64,000 nt of DNA from positions 1-64,000 of the forward strand of contig JAODUP010001201.1 of NCBI GenBank assembly GCA_025642065.1. The letters run 5' to 3'. A model generated the notes under the pieces. That model was not told the DNA's origin and did no database searches. It saw nothing but the letters and a program-made list of their open reading frames with translations. The DNA comes from Paralvinella palmiformis (taxonomy: Eukaryota; Annelida; Polychaeta; Terebellida; Alvinellidae). The position numbers and the translations under genes were made by a program. Below are positions 11,190 through 20,694 of this stretch, in pieces. Every line of letters starts with the position of its first letter. Positions within the stretch are counted from its first letter, which is position 1.

Positions 11190-12782
11190 ATGACGACATT
11201 CGGATTGAGGATGTCGTTAGCATTGACGGCGTTAGTCGGCATTATCAAAATGGCGAACTGCATAGGACACGGATTAACGAACCAACCAGTGAAAGGAAAT
11301 CAGACCATCCTTGCTACAGATCGCCATCTGACGCTGAGCCAGGTCAATGAACAAAATGGTACCACAGCAACGTCATTAGCTACAGCTGAAGACCGTCTTC
11401 CCATGGAAATGATACCTAATAGATCGGCTGATCTGTTGACACTGCCATTGACTAATTTTACTGACGACACAAATACAAATCATGAAAATATTAGCTGGAA
11501 TTCTGGATCTGGAAGTATGGATGGAAATCAATCGCAAAACGCATTTGATACGGAAACGAGTACTGGCTCATTGATGCCTGAAGATTATGATACTATTATT
11601 GATACACCATATAATGACGAATATAACATTTCTTCGGCTGATAATCAGGTCATATTGTTGATAATCAAACGATTCCAGATGATCGGTTATGTCGTGGTTC
11701 CAACATTTCTCCTCGTCGGTTTATTTGGCAATACGATGACGGTCATCGTGATGAGACATTCCCTTTTCCGTGCTACATCGATAGCCATCATCCTAGTCGC
11801 CCTCTCTCTATCGGACAGCGCTCTGCTTCTGATGGTGCCCTTCAACAAACTCTTCGTCCAGAAATATCTCGGCTTCGACGTGAGAGCACTACATTGGTTT
11901 GGCTGCAAGGCGTTCTTCTGGTTCTGGCGTACCGCTAAGATGACATCGTCGTGGTTCATCGTCTTAATCTCCCTGGAAAGGTTCGTCGTGATAAACTATC
12001 CGCTTAAAGCCCGAACCTTGGTCACCAAGCGTACAGCCGTCTGCGGCATACTGCTCGTTTATACCGTCATTGGTACGTTCAATTTGATTTGGGTTAGTTT
12101 TAGTGACGTCATTCGCGGTGGGAAATGCCTATCGAACGTCGCGGATGATCCTGCCAAAACTGCCTTCGTCCGTGCTTTTGTTGTAGCTGGATCGTCGCTG
12201 TATACGCACATTCCTGTTGTATTAACGGTATTCTTCAATCTGATCTCCGTCATTAAGCTGATTAGACAAGATCGCAAGAGACGACTGATGACGCAAATGA
12301 TGAGAGTCACCCATCCAAAGAGACAAGATACATCTAGTCTGTTATCGGCGATGTTGATTGGGATATCTTTTGCGTTCTTCGTCTTAGTAACTCCGATATC
12401 AGTACTACACGCCCTGACTGTGTACAAAGGCGTTAATCTCTTCCACACAACTGACTACGTTTTGGTCATCGTTCGAGAGGTGGCCATGACAACTGAACAG
12501 TTGAACTATTCGATTAATTTCTACCTCTACGTCTTGTGTAGTAGTGCTTTTCGCAAGCAGTTTGTTTCGATTATAAAGAAACGAATATGCTGTCACGACG
12601 GCCGTCCACGCATTGCCATTACAATCGCCGACGGAGGTAACAAGATAAATAAAGAATCTGCCAAAACAGCAACACCTGACGAAGATAAGGAAGATAAATC
12701 ACGATGCGATAAAAATGCCACCAAATTATCAGAAACTCAAAATAAGTCAGTACGTGTTGAAGTGGAAAAACTGGAAACTTAG
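11190..12782 (+). CDS. Rhodopsin-like (class A) G protein-coupled receptor, probably peptide-type
   Basis: A 530-residue receptor with an uninterrupted coding exon. A hydrophobic start (residues 1-27) is followed by a long Ser/Thr/Asn-rich extracellular domain to about residue 160 with seven N-glycosylation sequons. Seven membrane segments follow, at roughly 166-189 (GN motif), 197-219 (LSLSD), 238-262, 281-302, 330-356, 388-410 and 422-452. TM3 ends in ERF rather than DRY, and TM7 has NFYLY in place of NPxxY. Cysteines in FGCKAFF and GGKCLSN can form the usual TM3-ECL2 disulfide. The C-terminal tail is charged and rich in Lys/Glu. The architecture resembles lophotrochozoan neuropeptide or FMRFamide-receptor-like GPCRs; the ligand cannot be read from the sequence. 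The start codon follows the acceptor at 11168 by 21 bp, and AATAAA at 12951 ends the gene. Confidence 0.95.
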   Translation: MTTFGLRMSLALTALVGIIKMANCIGHGLTNQPVKGNQTILATDRHLTLSQVNEQNGTTATSLATAEDRLPMEMIPNRSADLLTLPLTNFTDDTNTNHENISWNSGSGSMDGNQSQNAFDTETSTGSLMPEDYDTIIDTPYNDEYNISSADNQVILLIIKRFQMIGYVVVPTFLLVGLFGNTMTVIVMRHSLFRATSIAIILVALSLSDSALLLMVPFNKLFVQKYLGFDVRALHWFGCKAFFWFWRTAKMTSSWFIVLISLERFVVINYPLKARTLVTKRTAVCGILLVYTVIGTFNLIWVSFSDVIRGGKCLSNVADDPAKTAFVRAFVVAGSSLYTHIPVVLTVFFNLISVIKLIRQDRKRRLMTQMMRVTHPKRQDTSSLLSAMLIGISFAFFVLVTPISVLHALTVYKGVNLFHTTDYVLVIVREVAMTTEQLNYSINFYLYVLCSSAFRKQFVSIIKKRICCHDGRPRIAITIADGGNKINKESAKTATPDEDKEDKSRCDKNATKLSETQNKSVRVEVEKLET

Positions 12783-12950
12783 AATAAGACATTATCTTTA
12801 ATGTTTGAAAAATGTACTTCATTCCCGTTGGTTTTTTTAAATATTTTCTCATTTCTTTATTTGTTTTTATTTTATTCACCGATAAGTATACGAAATAAGT
12901 GTATTTTGATATTTGCCTGTCATTTTTTGTATTTTTAGTTTTTTGTTTTG

Positions 12951-12956
12951 AATAAA
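12951..12956 (+). terminator. Polyadenylation signal of the GPCR gene
   Basis: AATAAA lies 169 bp after the stop codon. The same signal and its flanks are conserved in the inverted relic at 9242-9247. Confidence 0.7.
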
Positions 12957-12964
12957 AGTATTCA

Positions 12965-13838
12965 TGAAACGATATTGTATTTGTGTTGTTCGTCTTCGTA
13001 AATTCGCATTAGCATAAAAATGAGGTTCATTATCTGAAGACAGAAGAATGAATCATGACATAATATTGATGGAACGAAATTTCCATAAATTTATCTAAAC
13101 TCAGTACGAAGACATGGAAAAACAAAATAAGGCACTCTATTTTGCTTCCAAATTTGTACTTCATTTCTGTTGCCTTTTTCCCTTGCCTATTGGTCGTTTG
13201 TTAATTTGTTTGTTTGCTCGTTTATTTAAAAATATCCTATGAGTCTGTGAATAAACGTTATCATGAAAAATAATTGTTTTTTTTTAAATATATAACTGGA
13301 TAGCGGGTGCCAGTGTGAGCTCCGGTGGCCTAGCGGTTAAGCACCCGGCACTTGGTGCCAACGGTCGCAGGGTCGAACCCCGTAAGAGGTCGAAACTTTT
13401 CCAGGGATTAATTTCTCGGCTCACTACATCGTGGGTGATTGACCACGTTAAATGGCGCTGCCGTCTCCACTGAATTATTTAAAATAAAGGGGGACGTTAA
13501 AAATCCCCTGAGGACGTAAAACACTCTGGCAGTGACCACCCTCAGGGTATTTCGGCTCCATCTTTCCGTACTGCTTCCCTGTGAGTGGTGGGGGAGGAGC
13601 TTTCTCAACCACTCCAACATAGAGGCTGTGCTGATTAAGCGACAGCCTGGGGATTCTCCCCGAACAACAAAACCTAAACCTAATTGTTATTATGTTTTGC
13701 CGTGTTCCTAAATTTGGAATAACATCCAGATTTAGATTAATATTTCTCTGCATATTTCTTAAATTTAGGTAGCTGATTTATAGAGAATTATTATATTGTT
13801 TGATCTCTATTTTTGATATATCATATTCTCAATATAAT
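12965..13838 (+). repeat. Right arm of the inverted repeat flanking the GPCR
   Basis: Reverse-complement match to 8790-9240, interrupted by a SINE at about 13278-13680. Removing the SINE restores continuous similarity with the left arm. Confidence 0.85.
13315..13680 (+). mobile_element. tRNA-derived SINE, family B (best copy)
   Basis: It starts with a tRNA-like RNA polymerase III promoter: A box TGGCCTAGCGG at about 13326 and B box GGTCGAACCCC at about 13372. A tRNA-unrelated body of about 290 bp follows, with a 3' end of AACAACAAAACCTAAACC. The flanking TAATTGTT is present on both sides (13271 and 13680). The homologous left arm near 8940 has only one copy and no SINE, so the site duplication is supported by an internal empty site. 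Confidence 0.9.
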
Positions 13839-13844
13839 GATAAT

Positions 13845-14334
13845 AATAATAATCTATATTTAATAAAGCGTCCTTACTAGCAGGAGCCCTTCAGGGGCGC
13901 TGTACGAATAATATGTAATATAATAATACCCCAAATAATATGTCTGTAAAAATCAAGTAAGTGATTTAAAAGATAATTATTATTTATCTGTGAAAGCAAC
14001 ATTGAACAGGTGTGTTTTCAGAACGGATTTAAAATTTTCAAGAGACAACGCATTTCTAATATCTGCAACCTATTCCACAAAGTGGGGGCTGCAACATTAA
14101 AGGCACAATCACCATATGACTTGAGCTGAGACATTGGCACCTGCAATAGTATCTGACTGGATGACCTGAGTTTTCGGGATGACTTTCTAATGGACACCAA
14201 TTCACACAGGTATTCTGGCACCATATCATTAATAGGTTTATAAGTTATTAATAAAATCTTGAATTGGATACGCTGTCAAACAGGTAGCCAACATACTTTT
14301 TTAAGAATTGGGGTGATATGATTATATTTTCGAG
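13845..14334 (-). mobile_element. 3' end of a CR1/L2-type LINE
   Basis: Read on the minus strand from 14334, the frames give the typical end of a CR1/L2 ORF2 protein: HITPILKK, CWLPV, then VPEYLCELVSIR, RSSSQILLQVP and CAFNVAAPTLWNRL. A 3' UTR follows, ending near GGACGCTTTATTAAATATAG and an ATT-rich tail at 13838-13860. Its 5' side is cut off by the GGT/GTGA satellite. Stops and a frameshift near the end show it is inactive. A fragment of the same 3' UTR occurs at about 62645-62700. Confidence 0.8.
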
Positions 14335-14866
14335 TATTGGTGGTGGTGGTGGTGGTGGTGGTGGTGGTGGTGGTGGTGGTGGTGAGTGAGTGGTGGTGAG
14401 TGAGTGGTGAGTGGTGAGTGAGTGGTGGTGGTGGTGGTGAGTGGTGAATGGTTGAGTGGTGGTGGTGAGTGGTGAGTGGTGGAGTGAGTGGTGGTGGTGG
14501 TGGTGAGTGAGTGGTGGTGAGTGTGGTGGTGGTGGTGGTGAGTGAGTGAGGGTGGTGAGTGAGTGAGTGAGTGAGTGAGTGAGTGAGTGAGTGAGTGAGT
14601 GAGTGAGTGAGTGAGTGAGTGAGTGAGTGAGTGAGTGAGTGAGTGAGTGAGTGAGTGAGTGAGTGAGTGAGTGAGTGAGTGAGTGAGTGAGTGAGTGAGT
14701 GAGTGAGTGGGTGAGTGAGTGAGTGAGTGAGTGAGTGAGTGAGTGAGTGGTGGTGAGTGGTGGTGGTGAGTGAGTGGTGGTGGTGGTGAGTGGTGGTGGT
14801 GGTGGTGGTGGTGAGTGAGTGAGTGAGTGAGTGAGTGAGTGAGTGAGTGAGTGAGTGAGTGAGTGA
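14335..14866. repeat. Compound (GGT)n / (GTGA)n satellite
   Basis: About 530 bp made only of GGT and GTGA units with switches between them. The His/Ser/Leu/Thr-rich open frame across it is an artefact. Confidence 0.97.
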
Positions 14867-14869
14867 TAT

Positions 14870-15161
14870 TTAAAGTCACCGAAGGCACAAAAAAGTTATA
14901 TGTTTTCGCTTGCCGTTAGTTGTCTCCTACAACATAAAGGAGGTTATATGGGGCCACTTCTCAATGTTGTATATACTGTTCGCTAATTAGAATTATGTCA
15001 AATAAGCACAGTCTTACATAACTGTTCTTCCTCTAAACCGCCCTCCCAACACACACCCTAATATTTGCTAAATGTCAGTTATGATTAACCTTATTCATAC
15101 GTGTATTAAGCCGAGAGAAGTGTTATCGATTTTTGTCTGAGAAAATAATAAATGTCACCTG

Positions 15162-15223
<62 letters not shown>

Positions 15224-15600
15224 ACGATATATGTGGCGATTCTACAGTTATGGTAAAACAGCGATATATCGGCATTTGTCATTCACTCAACTGTACTAAC
15301 CAAAAACGTCACAAGTGTCAAATATACAACAATGTAATAAAATGTACACATCAGTTTTCAGCTCCGAACTCACGTGCCCTGTGGATGTTGGCCTCGAGGC
15401 AAAATGTTTATGGCTTTAAGTAATCCGACTACAGCGACAGCTCGCTAAACCGGCACAAGTCGGATAAACCAGAGTATCTATAAAAAAAACTCCTCCGCTT
15501 AATCAGCATTGACGTTTTGCATATCTCGATTTTGGCTCGATTTCTCTCGCTTGGCAATCGAACGATTTCGTGTCCTCACTGCACACTGGTGATGTAACGG
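14870..15600. other. Intergenic sequence
   Basis: No gene recognised. A (TA)n microsatellite of about 45 bp sits at 15168-15212 with a few imperfect units after it. Confidence 0.6.
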
Positions 15601-15732
15601 TTCGGTAGCGGAGAACTACGTCATATCCGGAAAGCTTAGCCTTTTATTCAATTGGGGCCGCATTGGCATGTCTAAGCCAATCAGTTCGCTTCGAGCGTGG
15701 ATCATTAGGACGAATTACGGGTTATAAATACC
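15600..15732 (+). promoter_or_regulatory. Probable promoter of the left small membrane protein gene
   Basis: A CRE-like half site (CTACGTCA, about 15614), an inverted CCAAT-type motif (AAGCCAATCAG, about 15677) and a TATA box (TTATAAATA, about 15721) precede the start codon by 110-220 bp. Confidence 0.55.
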
Positions 15733-15833
15733 AGCACTGTGTGCTGTAAGTACGCTCACTCAGTTCAAGCGCTCAGAGGAAGCCCTCTGTTCTCCGTTAG
15801 CGAAACCGAATCGACGAGCCACCGAGAAGGAGG

Positions 15834-16226
15834 ATGCAAAGATCCGCAGTCGTCAGCCAATTGGCTCGAGGAGTTCGTCCTTGGAATAGGCAGCTTTCAA
15901 AGACCGTCGCCAGGACAACGGAAGTAAACAATGGACGGGCGGCTATTTTTTCGGCTTCCTTCCTGGGCCGTCGAATGAGCACAACCGGATGTCCGAAGTC
16001 ATCGATCCAGTCGACTCCTTCTCGCTTGACTAGCTCAAAACCCGAGGTGGACAAGGAAAGTACGGTGAACTACGCGCTAATTGTAGCAGGTCTAGCAGCG
16101 GGCTGCTATCTCGTCTATCTTTCCACTTCGGCCATCGGACTAGTCCAGGATATCTTTAAATTCCAAAGACTTCATCCCTTGACGGATCCTAAACATGGCG
16201 TTTTTCTGGAAAAGAAGCACAAATAG
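15834..16226 (+). CDS. Uncharacterised small single-pass membrane protein, left copy
   Basis: 130 residues with no domain I recognise. The N-terminal 45 residues are rich in Arg, Ser and Ala with almost no acidic residues, as in mitochondrial targeting peptides. One hydrophobic segment lies at about residues 79-101. The last 30 residues (from GLVQDIFKFQR to LEKKHK) are nearly identical to the minus-strand gene at 20695-21105, whereas the N-termini are only loosely similar. Conservation of the tail despite a diverged front argues that both are real proteins under selection. The terminal KKHK also fits the KKxx endoplasmic-reticulum retrieval pattern, so location is ambiguous. Intronless coding region; an upstream TATA/CCAAT promoter and AATAAA near 16449 support expression. 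The start chosen is the ATG matching the paralogue's MxRSAVV start. Confidence 0.8.
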   Translation: MQRSAVVSQLARGVRPWNRQLSKTVARTTEVNNGRAAIFSASFLGRRMSTTGCPKSSIQSTPSRLTSSKPEVDKESTVNYALIVAGLAAGCYLVYLSTSAIGLVQDIFKFQRLHPLTDPKHGVFLEKKHK

Positions 16227-16235
16227 ACAGCACGC

Positions 16236-16320
16236 GATGGCAACGGCAACTTCAGCAGCGGCAGCAACAGCAACAACAGCAACAACAACAACAGCGACAA
16301 CGACGACGACAACAGATGGA
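16236..16320. repeat. Interrupted (CAA/CAG/CGA)n tract in the 3' UTR
   Basis: A trinucleotide tract of CAR/CGA units starting 10 bp after the stop codon of the small membrane protein gene. Confidence 0.9.
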
Positions 16321-16459
16321 TCTGTACTATTCTGTTAGTATTTTTTCGTTCACGATTTAACAACAAATTTCGATGTTCGATGGCTGAATTGTAATCGAAG
16401 TCATCGTAGAAGATATTTTGTCGTTTATTTATGAGCCAAACTGATGGAAATAAACGAAT

Positions 16460-17370
16460 TTTTGTCTGCTGCCATTAGCCGTATGTTTCGTTTATCTTCT
16501 CGAACGCGTCCAGTTATTTCGGTCATTTACATACACCTCGCATTGTTTTTTATAACAAGTTTACTTCGATCCCGTGTTACGTGCTCTGTCTTTATTTATG
16601 TCTATCCAAAATGATTGGTAACCTAACTAATAAATAAATTTTGGTATCGAATTGGATTATTTTTCAACTCATATTTATCGATGTTTAGAAATAATCATAC
16701 GCGCTGGCCCGTACGGGCGCTAGATTGTTTAATGGGAGATTTATTTCTACCAAAACGTGAACGCACTTCCACGAAAACAGATATCTGTGTTCATCACCTG
16801 GCTGTAGAGCTTTATTGCGCCTGCCCTCAAGTGCCCATGTGACTTGGGTTAAGGCTTCACCTTAACAGGTGAAGAACGAGACCGTGAAGAGATGTGATAA
16901 TTCAACGGCTTATCTAATAATTCTGATGTAACTGACCTGCAAGAGATCTGGCTGAGCTTTCCTAGTTCTCAGGTCAATGCGTCACTAGGTCATGCTCCAA
17001 CTTCGAGCCTACTAGCATTGATAGAGTGTCTCAGAAGAATACCCAAACATATACAATGCGAGTTGAAGTTGGCAGGATGAATGTTAATGACTATTTGTTT
17101 ATTCAAACGCAGAAGCAAAACGATACCCACATACGTCATAGATAAGGACAGTCAACCAGTACTAAATAATATAGAAGTGCGTGCGTGCGTACGTGCGTGC
17201 TTGCGTGTGTGTTTACGTGCTTGTGTGCTTGCATGTGCGCATCCGTGTATCACAATACGACGAAGATTATTTCGTTCTATTCCTATATACATTTCCATAC
17301 CAAAACCGCATGCGTATTACAATTTGCATTGTGGACGTTTCTAGTGATTTTTAATTCTAGAAACTAATTT
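16460..17370. other. Intergenic sequence
   Basis: No gene recognised. A (GTGC/GTGT)n-like low-complexity tract lies at about 17176-17245. Confidence 0.6.
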
Positions 17371-17420
17371 GTTTCTCTTTTGGAGATGGAAACCTTCAGT
17401 CTGTAACAACACGGAACATA

Positions 17421-17708
17421 ATGGTTTACCGAGGAGGTCAAAACGTGCAGAAGGTGATGGTGCAACCCATCAACTTAATCTTTCCTTACCTACAAAATCG
17501 TTCACGTATACAGGTATGGCTGTATGAACAGACTAACTTGCGAGTTGAGGGACACATTATCGGATTTGATGAGTACATGAATTTAGTTCTGGATGAAGCG
17601 GAAGAAGGCCACGTGAATAATTAGGCAGGAAGTTATTTGGGTCGCATTCTGCTAAAGGGTGAAAAAAAACAGGTTGATCTAGCAGGTGGAAATACCACAG
17701 ACGAGTAG
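17421..17708 (+). pseudogene. SNRPE: SNRPE (Sm protein E) processed pseudogene
   Basis: The frame reads as small nuclear ribonucleoprotein E, a ring subunit of the spliceosomal U snRNPs. The stretch [15 protein letters not shown] and the run through [11 protein letters not shown] to [15 protein letters not shown] are almost unchanged from the animal protein. An in-frame TAG at 17622-17624 cuts it at residue 67, before the second Sm motif. The same frame then continues without another stop to 17708 (LGRILLKGE is recognisable), giving 95 codons, close to the usual 92. SNRPE normally has introns and none is present here. An AATAAA at 17833 and a short A-rich stretch at 17860-17871 may mark the old poly(A) tail. 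These features indicate a retrocopy disabled by a nonsense mutation. Confidence 0.9.
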
Positions 17709-17839
17709 CTAATTGAAAACCTTTAAAGTTGTCATTGTGGTCTGTAACTTGTGTCGTGTCTAGTTCTTGTATAGAGTTCAAATTTGTATATTATTTTTCA
17801 TAAGATATTTTCATAGCCTGTTTTCGCTGCAAATAAACT

Positions 17840-18279
17840 AACAGTAAGTCCCCCCCTCCCAAATAAAAAAATTAATTTAAACACTGATGACATTGCATAC
17901 CAAGAAAAGAGAATTATTTATATTTTATTAATGAAGTTTAATTTTTCAGGTTGAAGCTGATGTATGTACTCATTGTCTCATTGCAATCTTTAAATGCGTG
18001 AACAATAAACGCCTTCGCGTTTTAATACTGATTAATATATAAGATATCAAATTAAGATTACTGATGAAAAATTAGTAAAATCCCCCTCTGTGTTGGTACC
18101 TTGCCGATGGTGAGGGGGCTTACGTCTCTCAATGACTCTGGAAGCGATACCGACGAGAGCCTAACCCCTGGCAGGATTAATCAAGCCTGGCAGGTCTCAG
18201 AGGATGGACCAGACGAAACCCAGCAGCTCGTCCTCCAAGAGAAAAACAAACATCCGTAATATAGTATACCTTGATATAT
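17840..18279. other. Intergenic sequence
   Basis: No gene. The stretch 18080-18240 is less AT-rich than its surroundings and may be an old repeat fragment, but I could not assign it. Confidence 0.5.
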
Positions 18280-18294
18280 CCGATAATTCTTTAA

Positions 18295-18490
18295 GTGGCG
18301 CCTCCGTAGTCTAGCGGTAGCGTGCTGGACCACAGATCACTACCACCCGTGTTCGAATCCCGGCGTGGGCATATCTGAAGGTTGTTTCGTCTTTCACTTC
18401 GTCTCATTACCTTTGGACGCCGCTCGGCCCATTTAGCCTACCTTGTGCACAAAAGTGGCCGTAAAACATCAATCATCATCATCATCATCA
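18295..18490 (+). mobile_element. tRNA-derived SINE, family A (youngest-looking copy)
   Basis: It has a tRNA-like head (A box TAGTCTAGCGG at 18307, B box GTTCGAATCCC at about 18351), a central domain (CATTACCTTTGGACG, CTCGGCCCATTTAGCC, GTGGCCGTAAAACATC) and an (ATC)n tail. It is flanked by a perfect 15-bp target-site duplication, CCGATAATTCTTTAA, at 18280-18294 and 18491-18505. That shows a complete and relatively recent LINE-driven insertion. Confidence 0.95.
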
Positions 18491-18749
18491 CCGATAATTC
18501 TTTAAAATAATTAACCATTTCTTGTAGTTATTCTTAATGGAACGGATGGTAGACTTTAGATGAGTCTGTGGATATTTTTAATTTATCCTGAAATATTCAA
18601 TTCCTTATTGAAACTGATATTATTAATCCGTGGATATGTTTACTGGTGGAATGCGAAGATTCAGGTCAGTTGATGCAAACAATAACCAAATGAAACATCC
18701 TATGGACATGCATGAAGCTAAAGCTAGGGGTTGCTAGTTCCTTGGTCTT

Positions 18750-18862
18750 TCGCGTTGGACCACAGGTCATTACTACCTGAGTTCGAATCTCGGCATGGAC
18801 ATATCTGAATGGTGTTTCATCTTTGACTTCACTTCATTACCTTTGGAGGTCGCTCGGCCCAA
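18750..18862 (+). mobile_element. SINE family A, partial copy
   Basis: Starts inside the tRNA head (TTGGACCACAGGTCATTACTAC), carries the B box and part of the body, and ends at CTCGGCCCA. Confidence 0.85.
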
Positions 18863-18947
18863 TAGACCCAAGTGAGCGCCAGTGTTTTCTGCCATTTGAT
18901 TGGTGGCTATTTATAAACGGGAAAGCCCCTTTCTAACACACATTACG

Positions 18948-19132
18948 GGAACCTCCGTGGTCTAGCGGTAGCGTGTTGGACCACAGATCAGTATCACCCG
19001 TGTTCGAATCTCAGCGTGGGCATATCTGAAGGTTGTTTCATCTTTGACTTCGTTTCATTACCTTTGGAGGTCGCTCGGCCCATTTAGCCTACTTTGTGCA
19101 CAAAAGTGGCCGTAAAACATCAGTCATCATCG
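18948..19132 (+). mobile_element. SINE family A, full-length copy
   Basis: Complete head and body ending in TCATCATC. It is flanked by AACACACATTACG (18935-18947) and AACACAGATTACG (19133-19145), a 12/13 match that is likely an aged target-site duplication. Confidence 0.9.
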
Positions 19133-19145
19133 AACACAGATTACG

Positions 19146-20165
19146 TTAAATCTCTTATCCGTAGGCTTATTGGAATCATAATGCTGAACAAGGTTAGAAA
19201 TACAAGGACATTTGTTGGTGAGAGTATTGTATCGATGCGTCAGCAGAAATTTGGAATCCAGCAATAGGATGTGACGTAAGATGTGTGTGGCATTAAAATG
19301 TAGCCTTGACTTGCGTATGTTTTTGCACACCGGAAACCAGAGAAAGCTGGAATTTTTTGCTCGGGTTATTAGTTTTCACGAAGCTCATACTCACAAAAAC
19401 ACTTAATTTATGTATAACCTGCAAGATATTAGTGAGAGTTATTTAAACACGGTAATCAATGGCTTCCATTATAATCATCTGGAAACGGTATTTACCCATG
19501 AAAAACTTGCCTTAATAACGAACAAACAACACAGAAATGCGAGAATTGTTTTATTGTAGACCTAATAAATAAATATTTCCAGTACCACAAGCATGGCGTC
19601 AACTTCCTATTTCAATATCCCCTTTGGCCAATAGCATCCAGGTGAAGCCACCAACGAGAATTTAAAATAGTATTACACCTGTCACGACAATTAATCTTCA
19701 TATTTAACTCTACCGACTCAATTCTAATAAATAATGCCTTATAACGTTTTGCCATGGCAACTCATAATTCTAACATGATAAAACAATATTCTGAAAAATC
19801 AATTGAATAAAATAAACGTCGATAAGTGTTCCTAAACTCTTACGGCATTCATATTACACAAACACACACGTTGTACGTATATGATATCAGGATATTATGT
19901 CGCTTGAACAGTTCAGATCAAATTAAATCATTCCCATCTCGGTAAAACTCTCAGTTAGAAAAGACATTCCATTATATGGCTGCGTAAGTGAAAACCAAAA
20001 ATAGTTTTAGCAAATCAATCACTAATAAGTAAATACCAACCGAACTTCACTTAATTTCTATGCATTTGATCCATATAATTGTGGTTACGAGCAAACTGTT
20101 ACCAAAAAAATGTGTTTTATTATCATTGTATCACACATACTTTAAATAAAATTTGATTCTGTTTG
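19146..20165. other. Intergenic sequence
   Basis: No gene recognised. A 67-codon minus-strand open frame at 19127-19330 overlaps the SINE tail and shows no domain. Confidence 0.5.
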
Positions 20166-20167
20166 AT

Positions 20168-20300
20168 TAGAAGATTGATTGATGTTTTACGGCCACTTTT
20201 GTGCACAAGGTAGGCTAAATGGGCCGAGCGACCTCCAAATGTAATGAGGCGAAGTCAAAGACGAAACAACCTTCAGATATGCCCACGCCGAGTGTTTGAT
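20168..20300 (-). mobile_element. SINE family A, partial copy
   Basis: Reverse orientation. The body segments GATGTTTTACGGCCAC, GGGCCGAGCGACCTCC and CAGATATGCCCACGCCGAG are present; the tRNA head is missing. Confidence 0.88.
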
Positions 20301-20694
20301 TGGAAGAGTCACAAGTAGTCCAAAAATATGTTCACTTCGTGCGAATATTTAGCCGAATAAAAAATACTAAAACGCTAAAAATATTTATGGTCGTAAAAAA
20401 TTCTAAAACGTCATCGAATATTTCATCGATTATCATTATATGATTAATATTTACGGATAGTCGAGTACTATATTATCACTCATAAATCAGTCGTATGATG
20501 TTAAAACGAAATGCATTTATTTATATTCTCTTTTTGCTAATTTTGTCTTTCCTTATAATTGATATAAAATAATAATAATAATAATAACATTAACATCCAA
20601 AGATAAACATCATCGAATTATAAAAGCCATCAAAAGGAAGAGTGTCGTTGCTCGACGTCATCAAGATGAGAAAGGGAAGATGGTCTGTCGTCCT

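Noticed and set aside
11687..12596. Minus-strand frames opposite the GPCR
   Set aside because: Shadows of the receptor coding strand.
13315..13390. tRNA gene
   Set aside because: A and B boxes are present but the cloverleaf is degraded and the unit continues into a SINE body; the same applies to the family A and C heads.
14322..14888. 188-codon His/Ser/Leu/Thr-rich open frame
   Set aside because: It is the GGT/GTGA satellite read in one frame; no start context or non-repeat coding part.
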